DNA of 64,000 nucleotides from Mucilaginibacter sp. L196 (GCF_009765905.1 NZ_LMUO01000015.1:611238-675237), one strand, 5' to 3'. Shown: positions 7,733 through 17,758, counted from the stretch's first letter. A program made the numbers and translations. Notes: generated by a model not told the origin, from the letters alone.

Positions 7733-8581
7733 ATGATGAAAAATCACTCAGATTCCATTTTTAAAGAACTTGAAGAAGAATTGTTTCTTTATTTAGAGCT
7801 AGGTACAGTTCCTGTTAGACGGTTAGCGGGGGCATTGAGTAGTATTAGAAACGCCCTTAGCAAATTGAAAGATTTTTTAAAGGAACATCCATTTAAGAAT
7901 CAGCAAGAAGAAATTGAGTTCTTCAAGTATGAAAAGCCTCGGTTTACAAGTGAGCAGATTTTTGCATTGGAAATGTTCAATATAGAAACAAACAAGCCTG
8001 TAACAGACAATATTTTAATAAAGGCTTTTTATGAAAAGGAGTTGCAATTTTTAGATCGCTTTTTTACTCAATACAAATTTCTTTACCAATACCACAAATT
8101 TGAATTTAAAGAATTAGATGCATTGCTATTTGTAAGAGGGGCGAAGCCATCCGATATAATTTTACCGGAAACAGCGGGATTGGATATTGATTTTTCTACA
8201 AGTTGTGACTTGTTATTTGGAAAGTTTATGGCTTATGACCGACTACAGATTTATTTGTTGGAGGAAATCCAAAGTCTTTCAAACCCTTTTAAACCTTCAA
8301 TCGAAGTTAGAGAGGATTTTATTGACCTCAAATGGACGGGCGAAACAATTAATCTCGCTGAGTTAGGGTATGGAATATGGCTAACCAAGCAAATCAATGA
8401 CGGTAACGCTACAATTACAGAAATAATTGGATGGTTAGAATATCATTTTCAGATTAAAATAGGTACAGCTTTTCGTCGGTGGCAGTCAATTTCCAGGCGA
8501 AAGAGAATTAAACCGACAAAATATTTAGATCAAATGAAGGAAGCTGTATTACGAAGATTAGATGAGGAGAATAGTAGATAG
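7733..8581 (+). CDS. RteC-family protein
   Basis: 282 residues from ATG 7733 (MMKNHSDSIFKELEEEL). An in-frame ATG at 7661 would add 24 residues of non-typical sequence (MCMYCVCIG) and is less likely. The C-terminal half shows the RteC pattern: IDLKWTGETINLAELGYGIW, ITEIIGWLEYHFQIKIG, RRWQSISRRKRIKPTKYLD and a final LRRLDE. RteC proteins regulate excision genes in CTnDOT-type conjugative transposons, and orphan chromosomal copies are common in Bacteroidota. No excision or transfer genes are adjacent, so this copy is an orphan within the window. DNA binding is inferred from the family. Confidence 0.75.
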   Translation: MMKNHSDSIFKELEEELFLYLELGTVPVRRLAGALSSIRNALSKLKDFLKEHPFKNQQEEIEFFKYEKPRFTSEQIFALEMFNIETNKPVTDNILIKAFYEKELQFLDRFFTQYKFLYQYHKFEFKELDALLFVRGAKPSDIILPETAGLDIDFSTSCDLLFGKFMAYDRLQIYLLEEIQSLSNPFKPSIEVREDFIDLKWTGETINLAELGYGIWLTKQINDGNATITEIIGWLEYHFQIKIGTAFRRWQSISRRKRIKPTKYLDQMKEAVLRRLDEENSR

Positions 8582-8769
8582 GTAAGAATATACCGTTAGA
8601 TAGCCTTTAATATACAATTTCAGCCAGAGATATGGAAGGTGTTTTAACGATAGGAAATGGCCCTCTATTTACAAATCACTTATATCGAATATTGTCCATT
8701 TCAAACCTTTAATTGTCCGTTTGATTTTATTATCTATAGATTATTTAAAAATTAAAACGAGATTTATAT

Positions 8770-9768
8770 ATGTTTAAACTCTATCACATTAAGTGGGGTA
8801 TCTTCCTATCACTTGTTTTCACGGTAATTGGATTTTTACCAAGGTTAGGACTGCCTGGATTTAATCAGCTTGATCTCATAGAAAGTTATCTTTTTTTTTC
8901 CTTTATCAATGTATTCACTTGTTGGTTTATCCATCACTATTTTATTCTTCATTCATTTAAATATATCGGTAATATAACAAAGAGTATAGTCAGTAATATA
9001 ATTGCTATTTGTATTATATCCTTCTTAGATTATTTCTTAACTCGGTTTAATGCAATGCCATCACTGAGTAATGATAGGAGTCGGGATGTATTATTTGATC
9101 TTACTGCTGCTGCTTTTATCAGCGTATTTATCTACATTATCATTCACAATATCCAGATCAATGTAACATTGCAAAAATCAAAATTGGAAAACGAATTGCT
9201 TAAACAGGCGCAATTAAGGGCACAGCTCTTGTCGTTACAACAGCAGGTAAGCCCGCATTTTTTATTTAATTCGCTGAGTACGTTGAGAACGATTGCGCCG
9301 GACAATGAAACTAAAACCTATGTAATACAGTTAGCCAATGTTTATCGTTACCTGTTGAATTTCAATGAACATCACCTGGCAAGCGTAAAAGATGAACTGG
9401 CTTTTATGAAATCATACCTGTATATATTACAGGAGCGGTTTGAAAAAGCATTACAAGTTTCCATCAATGTGCCCGATAACTTTTTAAACTATAGTATTCC
9501 GCCACTTTCTTTACAGCTGCTCGTTGAAAATGCTGTCAAACATAATATTTTATCACCCGAACAACCGTTGATTATCAATATTTACACGGATGAAATGCCC
9601 TCTATCACGGTTTCAAACAGCTATCAGCCTAAGCCTTCGCTGGAAGAAAGTACCGGTATGGGCCTGCAAAATATAAAAGATCGTTACCAGTTACTAATAG
9701 GTAAACAGGTTGAAGTTATTCAAGCAAATAATCTGTTCATTGTTACTTTACCGCTGTTGCTGCCATGA
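8770..9768 (+). CDS. LytS-type sensor histidine kinase
   Basis: 332 residues. Four hydrophobic segments fill residues 1-140 (for example WGIFLSLVFTVIGFLP, YLFFSFINVFTCWFIHH, IIAICIISFL and FISVFIYIIIHN). A short coiled linker (LENELLKQAQLRAQLLSLQQQ) follows, then the His_kinase motif QVSPHFLFNSLSTLR with H163 as the phospho-acceptor. The C-terminal ATPase has LLVENAVKHNIL (N box) and GMGLQNIKDRY (G box). Its stop overlaps the start of the LytTR response regulator by 4 bp, so they form a two-component pair. The stimulus is unknown; the efflux operon directly downstream is the likely target. Confidence 0.9.
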   Translation: MFKLYHIKWGIFLSLVFTVIGFLPRLGLPGFNQLDLIESYLFFSFINVFTCWFIHHYFILHSFKYIGNITKSIVSNIIAICIISFLDYFLTRFNAMPSLSNDRSRDVLFDLTAAAFISVFIYIIIHNIQINVTLQKSKLENELLKQAQLRAQLLSLQQQVSPHFLFNSLSTLRTIAPDNETKTYVIQLANVYRYLLNFNEHHLASVKDELAFMKSYLYILQERFEKALQVSINVPDNFLNYSIPPLSLQLLVENAVKHNILSPEQPLIINIYTDEMPSITVSNSYQPKPSLEESTGMGLQNIKDRYQLLIGKQVEVIQANNLFIVTLPLLLP

Positions 9769-10526
9769 ATATACTTATTATAGAGGACGAAAGTAAAACG
9801 GCCAAAGAGCTAAAAGGCTTGGTTGAAGCTTTGGGCAACGATATTAAAGTTGTTGATATTTTGCAATCTGTCCGATCGGCTATACAGTGGTTTAAAGAGA
9901 ATGTAGCACCTGATCTTATTTTTTCGGACATACAATTAGGTGACGGGCTTAGTTTTGATATTTATCGGGATGTGCAAGTCAATGCGCCCGTAATTTTCTG
10001 TACGGCATTTGATGAATATGCCATCCGCGCTTTCGAAGCAAATGGCATAGATTACTTACTTAAACCAATAGATGTAGACATGCTTCAACAAAGTCTGGAA
10101 AAATACCAGCGGTTTAAGAAGTTGTTTGATGGTCAAAACAGCCCTTATCAACAAAAGCTTACAAAGCTAATCGGGCAAATGGATACTACATATAAACAGT
10201 CCATCCTGGTTTATTTTAAAGAAAAGATTATTCCTGTAAAAGTAATTGATATTTGCTTTATCTATGCTGCCCATGGATTAGTTTATCTGTATACGTTAAC
10301 TGATCAGTTCACAATCCAGCATAATATGGAACAGTTAGAAGCCATGTTAAACCCTCAACAATTCTTTAAGGCAAACCGGCAATTTATTATTAACAGGGAG
10401 ATTATTAGAAATGTCGAACATTATTTTAATCGCCGCCTGTTTGTTAAAGTAAACTGTGAAACGCCAGAAAAGATCATTGTCAGTAAGCTAAAAGCGAATG
10501 ACTTCCTTCGATGGATAGAATCCTAA
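9765..10526 (+). CDS. LytTR-family response regulator
   Basis: 253 residues. The N-terminal receiver domain (about 1-120) contains IIEDE, the phospho-acceptor D55 (FSDIQLGDG), CTAFDEYAIRAF and LKPID. The C-terminal LytTR DNA-binding domain (about 150-253) has IPVKVIDICFIYAAHGLVYLY and FFKANRQFIINREIIRNVEHY. It is translationally coupled to the kinase upstream. An inverted repeat TGTACCG/CGGTACA in front of the tolC-like gene fits the type of site LytTR regulators bind and lies 112 bp after this gene. Confidence 0.92.
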   Translation: MNILIIEDESKTAKELKGLVEALGNDIKVVDILQSVRSAIQWFKENVAPDLIFSDIQLGDGLSFDIYRDVQVNAPVIFCTAFDEYAIRAFEANGIDYLLKPIDVDMLQQSLEKYQRFKKLFDGQNSPYQQKLTKLIGQMDTTYKQSILVYFKEKIIPVKVIDICFIYAAHGLVYLYTLTDQFTIQHNMEQLEAMLNPQQFFKANRQFIINREIIRNVEHYFNRRLFVKVNCETPEKIIVSKLKANDFLRWIES

Positions 10527-10637
10527 ATTCCCTTTACTCCTTTCTTTTCCTATAAATTCCCGATTTATCTAATTTAATTTCCAATCTATTAAGCTCCTGA
10601 AATTCATTTTCGTTTCTGTCATTTTCATTTCTCTTTT

Positions 10638-10678
10638 TGTACCGTTCACTGTGAAATTTCTGATAATCAGTCGGTACA
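10638..10678 (+). promoter_or_regulatory. Candidate LytTR operator of the efflux operon
   Basis: TGTACCG (10638-10644) and CGGTACA (10672-10678) form a perfect inverted pair centred about 60 bp upstream of the TolC-like start. The left half, TACCGTTCA, is similar to LytTR half-sites of the ACnGTTnAG kind. Regulation by the adjacent response regulator is inferred from position and motif type. Confidence 0.45.
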
Positions 10679-10715
10679 GAACTAATTTCGGGGAATTAAA
10701 AAAAATAGAACAGGC

Positions 10716-12107
10716 ATGTTTTCAGGAACAAACGATCATTTTAACCCCTCATATTTTGCTCAAAGAAGGTTGATAATTAAAATATTTTTTTATCTGGCCC
10801 TTCTGCTGGTTCCTACTTTAGTACTTGCCCAACAAAATTACAGTCTTAAAGATTGTATTACTTACGGTCTGAAAAATAACCGCAGCAATATTCAATATGC
10901 CAACGACCTGAAAATTGCAGATGCCAAAGGTAAGGAAGCCTTGGCTGACTACCTGCCAAGCATCAGTTTAAATGGTTCTTTGGATGATAATTTAAAAGTT
11001 CAGGAATCAGTGATCCCGGCTGGTATTGTTGGCCCTAATAGTATTAAGGTCGCCTTTACGGAAAGGTATAACACTAATGTTACCGCTGAGATGGATCAAA
11101 CGCTTTATGATCAGTCGCTACTGACCGGGCTGAAAGCCAATAAGTACAACAAACAACAGGCACGTCTCAACCAGCAGCAAAACGATGAAAGCATTATTTA
11201 TAATGTAAGTAATGCCTACTACCAGATATATGTTTACAGGGAGCAGCTTTTATTGCTGAAGGCCGATTTGGAGACCTACCAAAAACAATTGGAAATATCC
11301 CGTTTACAGGTGAACAAGGGTACCGTTTTGCAAACCAATATGGATAAAATCAGCGTGAATTATAATAACACGCGCTCCCAGATTTCGGTAGCAGAGAGTA
11401 ACTTGGCATTATCAGAAAATCAGCTCAAGACGGAAATGGGTTATCCGTTGGATATCCCCTTATCGGTAGATAGCAGCAGCAATGAAACCGTTAATCCAAT
11501 ATCGGTTGTAAAAGATAGTTTAACAGTATTTCAGGTCAGTAACCGTTCAGATTATCAATTGTCCCAGGTGAATTCCAAATTATTAGAAATTGACGAAAAA
11601 AGGATAGCCGCTAATGCACTTCCTAAGCTGACCGCTTATGCACGTTATGGTGGCGTTGGCTTTGGTGCTGATCTGTCCCCGGCTTTATCAACATTAGATC
11701 CTTTTTCAACTATAGGGATCAAATTAAATATCCCATTGTTCGATTTTTTTAGGAGAAATGCCCAGCACAGTCAGGCAAAATATAAATACCTGAATGCGCT
11801 GGAAGACACCAAACTGGATGAAGCTGAATTCAGGATGGAATTTGAAAATGCCCGTACAAAACTGAATAAGGCAACAAGTAACCTGGAAAATGATCAGCGG
11901 AATATCGTGTTGGCGCAATCTGTATTTAAAATTACTGACTTGCAATATCAAAAGGGCGTAACTGGTTTGACCGATTGGCTGAATGACCGATATTCACTAA
12001 AAGAAGCCCAAAACAACTATCTCGTCTCTCTTTATAATTACTATCTCGCCAGAATTGATCTGGAAAAGGCAAACGGAACACTTAAAAACTTTTATAACAA
12101 TTTATAA
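10716..12107 (+). CDS. TolC-family outer-membrane efflux protein
   Basis: 463 residues. A signal segment (LIIKIFFYLALLLVPTLVLAQ) begins about residue 19. The extra N-terminal 18 residues may reflect an upstream start, but no later ATG precedes the signal. After cleavage comes QNYSLKDCITYGLKNN, the usual opening of Bacteroidota TolC proteins. Two OEP repeats rich in coiled-coil heptads follow, ending YNYYLARIDLEKANGTL. It forms the outer-membrane duct of the tripartite pump encoded by the next two genes. The adaptor ATG lies 7 bp after its stop. Confidence 0.9.
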   Translation: MFSGTNDHFNPSYFAQRRLIIKIFFYLALLLVPTLVLAQQNYSLKDCITYGLKNNRSNIQYANDLKIADAKGKEALADYLPSISLNGSLDDNLKVQESVIPAGIVGPNSIKVAFTERYNTNVTAEMDQTLYDQSLLTGLKANKYNKQQARLNQQQNDESIIYNVSNAYYQIYVYREQLLLLKADLETYQKQLEISRLQVNKGTVLQTNMDKISVNYNNTRSQISVAESNLALSENQLKTEMGYPLDIPLSVDSSSNETVNPISVVKDSLTVFQVSNRSDYQLSQVNSKLLEIDEKRIAANALPKLTAYARYGGVGFGADLSPALSTLDPFSTIGIKLNIPLFDFFRRNAQHSQAKYKYLNALEDTKLDEAEFRMEFENARTKLNKATSNLENDQRNIVLAQSVFKITDLQYQKGVTGLTDWLNDRYSLKEAQNNYLVSLYNYYLARIDLEKANGTLKNFYNNL

Positions 12108-12114
12108 ATCCCCA

Positions 12115-13176
12115 ATGAATCGCAAATACGCTATAGGCATTTTAGTAATTCTGGCAGTAATCATCCTGATTGCCTGGAAGCTTACTGTCAACAAAAACAA
12201 ACTGGATGAAAAGAATGGCCCGATAAAAACCATTGCTGTCAGGATACCCGTTAATGTAGCTGCTGTGAAGGAGCAGTTAATGATGATAAGTATCCTTAAA
12301 ACCGGCAGCCTTGCCCCATTTAAGGAAGTAAAGGTACTTTCAGTTACCAGTGGCATCGTACGGCAGCTACCTATAGAACTTGGAGATCATGTAAGACAAG
12401 GGCAGCAATTGGCCTTAATGGATACACGACTGCTACAAATTGACCTGCAAAAATCGGAGGTAAATCAGGCAAAAATGAAAAACGACCTGCAAACCTATAC
12501 AGACCTCTTCAACGGAAACGCTGCTACCCAGGAAAAGGTCAATGAGGTAAGGCAGAATTATACTGACCAGGTAAATCAATCTGACCATCTCCGCAAACAA
12601 ATAGCCGATGGCGCTATCCTGGCGCCTACCAGCGGCATCATATCCGTAAAATCGGTAGAGCAGGGCGCATTCGTCAATGCCGGAGCCGATATACTAACCA
12701 TTGTTAATTTATCCAAAGCGAAAGTACAGGTAAATCTTGGTGAAGCAGAAGTTTACCAGATAAAAGAGGGTCAACCCGTTAAGATCACTACGGATGTTTA
12801 TCCGAACAAAATATTTAACGGTAAGGTGAGTTTCATCAGCCCACAGGCAGATGCTGTTCATAACTATCTCGTGGAGATCATCGTTGATAACACCCAGCAA
12901 TCCATTTTAAGGTCCGGCACATTTGTATATGCTGACTTTTCGAAAACGACGAAACAGCAAATGTTGGTTATTCCCAGGGAATCGCTTACTGCAAGTATAA
13001 AAGATGCGTCAGTCTTTGTCGTGGAAAATTCAGTAGTACATCAGCGGGCTATTAAAACAGGCATAGAAACCAATGGAATGATCCAGGTACTCGAAGGCCT
13101 GAAACAAGGCGAACAGGTGGTGGTTTCCGGCCAGATCAATCTTAGGGATGGAACCGCAGTAGACATATCTAAATAA
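12115..13176 (+). CDS. RND efflux periplasmic adaptor (HlyD/AcrA family)
   Basis: 353 residues from ATG 12115 (MNRKYAIGILVILAVIILIAW, an N-terminal membrane anchor). An in-frame upstream ATG inside tolC (12055) is rejected because this start places the anchor at the N-terminus. The order is lipoyl/barrel-sandwich half (SGIVRQLPIELGDHVRQGQQL), a short alpha-hairpin (about 115-165), second half (GAILAPTSGIISVKSVEQGAF), beta-barrel (AKVQVNLGEAEVYQIKEGQP) and a membrane-proximal C-terminus. It bridges the RND pump and TolC. It sits 10 bp upstream of the pump gene. Confidence 0.92.
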   Translation: MNRKYAIGILVILAVIILIAWKLTVNKNKLDEKNGPIKTIAVRIPVNVAAVKEQLMMISILKTGSLAPFKEVKVLSVTSGIVRQLPIELGDHVRQGQQLALMDTRLLQIDLQKSEVNQAKMKNDLQTYTDLFNGNAATQEKVNEVRQNYTDQVNQSDHLRKQIADGAILAPTSGIISVKSVEQGAFVNAGADILTIVNLSKAKVQVNLGEAEVYQIKEGQPVKITTDVYPNKIFNGKVSFISPQADAVHNYLVEIIVDNTQQSILRSGTFVYADFSKTTKQQMLVIPRESLTASIKDASVFVVENSVVHQRAIKTGIETNGMIQVLEGLKQGEQVVVSGQINLRDGTAVDISK

Positions 13177-13186
13177 ACAGACGATA

Positions 13187-16100
13187 ATGAGTATAACAGA
13201 AATAGCCGTTAAACGGCCCTTATTGATCATCGTTATATTTATTGTGCTGCTATTATTTGGTGCAGAGAGCTATTTTAAGCTCAATTATAACCTGCTGCCA
13301 AAAATAGAGACCAATGTAGTAACTGTAAGTACAATCTATCCGGGCGCTTCCGCTTCAGAAGTTGAATCATCGGTGACAAAAAAGCTGGAAGACGCTTTCG
13401 CCTCTGTGGAAGGACTGGATAAGATCAGTTCTACCTCTCAGGAAGGAGTTTCTCAGATCACAATAAATTTAAAAGCAAGTGCGGATGCTGATCAGGCGGA
13501 AAGAGATATTCAACGCAAGGCAGACCAAGTACAAAATAATCTGCCAGACAATGCAGATAAACCGGTGGTCAATAAGATCAACCTGGAAGAAACTCCGGTT
13601 ATTCAAGCGGGTGTTACCTCTAAATTAGCATCCCGAACGCTTTATGATCGCATTGATAAACAGATAAGGCCAGTTTTGCAAAATATAGCAGGCGTTGGCC
13701 AGGTAAACATTATCGGCGGAGATAAACGGCAGATCCAGGTGAATATTAATCAAGGTAGATTAAAAGCTTACGGACTCGGAATAACCCAGGTAACACAGAC
13801 CATTGCCAATGATAATCAGTCTTTTCCGGCGGGCAGTATTGAAACAAAGGATCAGCAGCTTTCTATTTTGTATGACGCAAACGTCAACTCAATAGAACAG
13901 CTTAAAAAACTGATCATTCAGCAAAATCCACAGGGAGGAAGCATCTATCTGACCGATATTGCAGAAGTGGTAGACGCGACGGCCAAAACCACCGCTATCA
14001 ATCATATTAATGGCCTGCCATCAATCGGAATACAGATTATTAAACAAACGGATGCCAATGCGGTGGATGTGAGTAAACGGGTCAAAGCAGAGTTTGTTGA
14101 AATTGAACGGCAATACGCGGCAGATCAGCTTAAATTTACCGTATCAACCGATCAAAGCACTTACACGTTATCATCAGCAAATGCGGTGATGGAGGACCTT
14201 GGCCTTGCCGTACTTATTGTCGGGATTGTCATGCTTGCCTTTCTGCATAGTTTTCGCAGCGCCATGTTTGTCATGGTCGCTTTGCCTTCTTCCATCATTC
14301 CAACATTTATTGTTATGTACCTCCTGGGTTTTTCTTTAAACCTGATGTCGCTTTTGGGCATGTCACTCGTCGTAGGTATTCTGGTTGATGACTCTATCGT
14401 AGTGCTCGAAAATATTTACCGGCATCTGGAAATGGGATCGGACCGGATGAAGGCGGCTGTAGATGGCCGTAGCGAGATCGGTTTTACCGCGTTGGCCATA
14501 ACACTAGTTGATGTGGTTGTATTTCTCCCTTTATCATTTGCAGGCGGAATTATTGGCGCTATCCTAAGAGAATTTTCGTTGGTCGTTGTATTCTCTACGC
14601 TCATGAGTTTGTTTGTATCGTTCACCATAACGCCCATGCTGGCGAGTCGGTTTGGAAACATCGCCAAAATGAGCCGTAAAACCTTATGGGGAAAGCTTAA
14701 CCTGGGATTTGAGCATTTTATAGATGCTTTAAAAGAAGATTACGGTAAACTACTGACGCTGGCACTACGAAAGAAACGATGGCTGCTCTCAGGAGTTATC
14801 ATCCTTTTATTGGGCTCATTTATGCTCCTGGCTAAAGGATTCATTGGTGGGGCCTTTATCCCTGATGGTGATCAGGGTGAACTGATCATTAAATTGGAGT
14901 TGACTCCGGCAGCCTCTATTTATCAGACCAACATGGTTACCCAGCAGGCAGAGAAAATGATAATGGCAAGACATGAGGTTTCCAATGTTTTTTCCAGCAT
15001 AGGTTTTGTAACCGGCAGTGTTATTGGTTCAACCAATAACAGTAACCTTGCCGAAATCACTGTTTCCCTGGTAGATAAAAGTAAAAGAACGTTTTCTTCG
15101 CAGGACTTTGGGCTGGATATGCAGCGGAAACTTAGCGCGGTATTGCCGGGAGTGAAGGTGACTGCGGCTGCAAGCTCAATTTCGGGTCAGAATCAGGCGC
15201 CGATCCAGATTGCTGTTAAAGGAATTGATCTTAAAGCTATCAGGACGGTAGCTGAAACATACAAGGGTTTAATTGCAACTGTACCTGGTGCCCAGTTTGT
15301 GGAACTCTCGGTAAAAGATCAGAAGCAACAAATAAAAGTAACCCTTAACCGGGATAAAATGACGCTTTTGGGCCTCAATGCCAACCTTGTAGGGGCTGCC
15401 TTGCAGAACGCTTTTAGTGGGAATGATAAAAGTAAGTTTAAGCAGGCAGGTAATGAATATGATATCCTGGTCGGGCTGGATAGCTACGACCGTTCAAAGA
15501 TCAGTGATGTCCGCAATTTATCTTTTACCAACAGTGATGGACAGAGTTTTGTCCTTAGCCAGTTTGCAGATGTACGGGAAGAACTTGGCGAAAGCGTTTT
15601 ACAGCGCAGTGACCGTTTAGGATCTATTACCATAAATGCTAGTGTGGTCGGAAGACCTGTGGGTTCTGTCGCCAATGACATCAAAGTCAAGTTGGCCAAA
15701 GTTAATGTACCGGCAGACGTGTCAGTTGAATATTTAGGTGATGTAAAAAATCAGGCGGATGCCTTTGGCAGCCTTGGATTGGCATTGCTAACCGCTATCA
15801 TTTTAGTTTACCTGATCATGGTTGCGCTTTATGAAAGTCTTATCTATCCTTTTGTAGTTTTATTTTCCATACCGGTAGCTTTAATTGGCGCGCTGCTGGC
15901 ACTGGCTTTAAGCATGGAAACACTCAATATCTTTTCCATCATCGGTATGATCATGCTGCTCGGGCTGGTCTCTAAAAACGCTATCCTGATCGTCGATTTC
16001 GCTAACCAGCTGAAAGGCGAAGGCAAATCTGTAAAAGAGGTATTGGTAGAGGCGGGGAAGGAACGTCTGCGACCTATCCTGATGACAACTTTAGCTATGA

Positions 16101-16333
16101 TCCTGGGTATGTTACCAATTGCGCTGGCTAACGGTTCCGGTTCGGAGATAAAAAATGGCATGGCCTGGGTAATCATCGGAGGATTGACCAGCTCCATGAT
16201 TCTTACTCTTTTTGTAGTACCGTCAATGTACTTAATTATAGATAATCTGGCTATGAAATTTCAGAAAAAAGCTGCTGCGGAGCCGGCAAATCATGCAGCA
16301 TCCTTAACAAAATATAAAAATCAAACTTCATGA
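13187..16333 (+). CDS. RND-family efflux pump (AcrB/HAE1 or CusA-like)
   Basis: 1048 residues with the full duplicated RND layout: TM1 near residues 10-30, periplasmic loop 1, TM2-7, loop 2 and TM8-12. The proton-relay pair D401/D402 is present in TM4 (GILVDDSIVVLENIYRHLE), as are GILVDD- and GMIMLLGLVSKNAILIVDFA-type motifs. The motif set is that of the hydrophobe/amphiphile group; no methionine cluster marks it as a metal pump. The substrate is unknown. It is the third gene of the operon and its stop overlaps the next start by 4 bp. Confidence 0.95.
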   Translation: MSITEIAVKRPLLIIVIFIVLLLFGAESYFKLNYNLLPKIETNVVTVSTIYPGASASEVESSVTKKLEDAFASVEGLDKISSTSQEGVSQITINLKASADADQAERDIQRKADQVQNNLPDNADKPVVNKINLEETPVIQAGVTSKLASRTLYDRIDKQIRPVLQNIAGVGQVNIIGGDKRQIQVNINQGRLKAYGLGITQVTQTIANDNQSFPAGSIETKDQQLSILYDANVNSIEQLKKLIIQQNPQGGSIYLTDIAEVVDATAKTTAINHINGLPSIGIQIIKQTDANAVDVSKRVKAEFVEIERQYAADQLKFTVSTDQSTYTLSSANAVMEDLGLAVLIVGIVMLAFLHSFRSAMFVMVALPSSIIPTFIVMYLLGFSLNLMSLLGMSLVVGILVDDSIVVLENIYRHLEMGSDRMKAAVDGRSEIGFTALAITLVDVVVFLPLSFAGGIIGAILREFSLVVVFSTLMSLFVSFTITPMLASRFGNIAKMSRKTLWGKLNLGFEHFIDALKEDYGKLLTLALRKKRWLLSGVIILLLGSFMLLAKGFIGGAFIPDGDQGELIIKLELTPAASIYQTNMVTQQAEKMIMARHEVSNVFSSIGFVTGSVIGSTNNSNLAEITVSLVDKSKRTFSSQDFGLDMQRKLSAVLPGVKVTAAASSISGQNQAPIQIAVKGIDLKAIRTVAETYKGLIATVPGAQFVELSVKDQKQQIKVTLNRDKMTLLGLNANLVGAALQNAFSGNDKSKFKQAGNEYDILVGLDSYDRSKISDVRNLSFTNSDGQSFVLSQFADVREELGESVLQRSDRLGSITINASVVGRPVGSVANDIKVKLAKVNVPADVSVEYLGDVKNQADAFGSLGLALLTAIILVYLIMVALYESLIYPFVVLFSIPVALIGALLALALSMETLNIFSIIGMIMLLGLVSKNAILIVDFANQLKGEGKSVKEVLVEAGKERLRPILMTTLAMILGMLPIALANGSGSEIKNGMAWVIIGGLTSSMILTLFVVPSMYLIIDNLAMKFQKKAAAEPANHAASLTKYKNQTS

Positions 16334-17355
16334 AAAAGATCTCATTATTCAGTATTTTATTCCTTCTATCTATCGGAGAACTATTTGCTCAGACGGACAA
16401 ACAAGCCATGATGAAAAAAATGGCCGATTCCATGAGAATGGTTTACCTTGATGCTGCCGCGATTCAGTACCCGGTTTTACGACAGGCTTTTATTTCAACG
16501 GATATTATGGGTGGCGGGGATGTTACCGGCAAGCTCAATGGGAATGACTTATTTAAAGCAAAGCTTCAGCTTAGTCGGATAAAGGCAAACTTCAATCTGC
16601 CCATTGCTCAGTGGGGTAAGAATAACCTGACGGCAAGCATGGGCTACTTGCTCCAACATACGGATATATCGCAGGTAACCAGCTATAACCCCCAGATACC
16701 GGTAAGTAATTCAGATGTTAACACAACAACCATAACGTTTGCAGCCAGTTTTACCAGGGTGGATTCTTTATTTCACCACCAGGTGATCTATTCCGCAAAT
16801 ATTACAGGGCTAACTAATGAATTATCCACCATAAGAAGAGTTAACGAGATTGCCGGTATAAATGTTCCCTTCAAGCGGACAGCAACCTCCGCTTTTTCGG
16901 TGGGCTTGTATTATATTAATGACCCAACCATCCCTACCCACATTATACCTTTTATTACATATTGGCATTTATTCCAAACCGAGAACATCCAGTTGTTAGC
17001 CGATTTGCCTTACCGCATTTTATTAAAAAAGCAATTGTCGCCAAAAAGCTGGGTATCGTTTGGATCTGAACTGGCTGGTAGCGAATCATTTTTAGCCCTT
17101 AACCAGCCTCCTTTGCCACATAATTCGGTCAGTTCAACACTGGAGCTTAAAACAGGGCCGGCATTTGAATATCTGGTGAATAAAAAGATTATACTGGGTG
17201 TTAGCGGCGGCATGTTTTCAACCCTGTCTTCCAAAGTATTTGAACAAGGGAGCAGTCCGTCTGATTATTTTATAAAAGGCAGCAATAATACTGTTCCGTA
17301 CGTAAACTTTTCTATTTCATTCCTACCGTTCTTAAAAGCGCTCAGTAACAAATAG
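16330..17355 (+). CDS. Putative outer-membrane beta-barrel protein (DUF6268-like)
   Basis: 341 residues with a signal peptide (KKISLFSILFLLSIGELFAQ). The rest alternates polar and hydrophobic residues as in amphipathic beta strands, and the chain ends VPYVNFSISFLPFLKALSNK. It resembles Bacteroidota DUF6268 outer-membrane proteins, recalled by pattern. The ATGA overlap with the RND gene shows it is the fourth cistron of the efflux operon, so it may assist the pump or report its function. A terminator-like hairpin follows. Confidence 0.7.
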   Translation: MKKISLFSILFLLSIGELFAQTDKQAMMKKMADSMRMVYLDAAAIQYPVLRQAFISTDIMGGGDVTGKLNGNDLFKAKLQLSRIKANFNLPIAQWGKNNLTASMGYLLQHTDISQVTSYNPQIPVSNSDVNTTTITFAASFTRVDSLFHHQVIYSANITGLTNELSTIRRVNEIAGINVPFKRTATSAFSVGLYYINDPTIPTHIIPFITYWHLFQTENIQLLADLPYRILLKKQLSPKSWVSFGSELAGSESFLALNQPPLPHNSVSSTLELKTGPAFEYLVNKKIILGVSGGMFSTLSSKVFEQGSSPSDYFIKGSNNTVPYVNFSISFLPFLKALSNK

Positions 17356-17758
17356 TGGATGACTATTTAAAACGTAATACTCTGTTCAATGCGGATAATC
17401 ACTGATTATTAACTTTGAACAGATGGGTGTTTTTTCAAGTGTTCATTGTCTTTTCTTGAATTTGTGTAAATGTAAGAAAAGGAGAGAAGGGTCGGTACTG
17501 TATAACTGTGGAACGTTAACTAGCATGATAACAGTGGTTTAAAACATAAAGTTCCAAATTCAAAACACACAAAAAATCATTTTTTGGGCTTTTAATGCAT
17601 TTTGTTTGCGGGGATAAAGGGAGCCAATTAGAACACTTAACTACGATTCTGGCAATAATCAATGAGATTAAAGGAAATAAAAACAAGAAATGATCAGTCT
17701 GGTTCTTGTTTTTATTTCCCAATAGTTTTAAGCGAGGTGGTATTTTATTTAAGGATGT
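17356..17758. terminator. Gene-free stretch with two convergent terminators
   Basis: No coding capacity is apparent. TCTGTTCAA (17381-17389) pairs with TTGAACAGA (17415-17423), and a T-rich run follows (17430-17436), giving a terminator for the efflux operon (+). A 17-bp perfect inverted repeat (17673-17689 with 17703-17719, arms GGAAATAAAAACAAGAA) lies 40 bp past the end of the YdeI-like gene and would terminate it (-). Confidence 0.7.

Noticed and set aside
16277..16292. GGAGCCGG in the RND gene as a second att copy of the ssrA end
   Set aside because: Only 8 bases match, inside a conserved gene; the T-arm sequence is missing.
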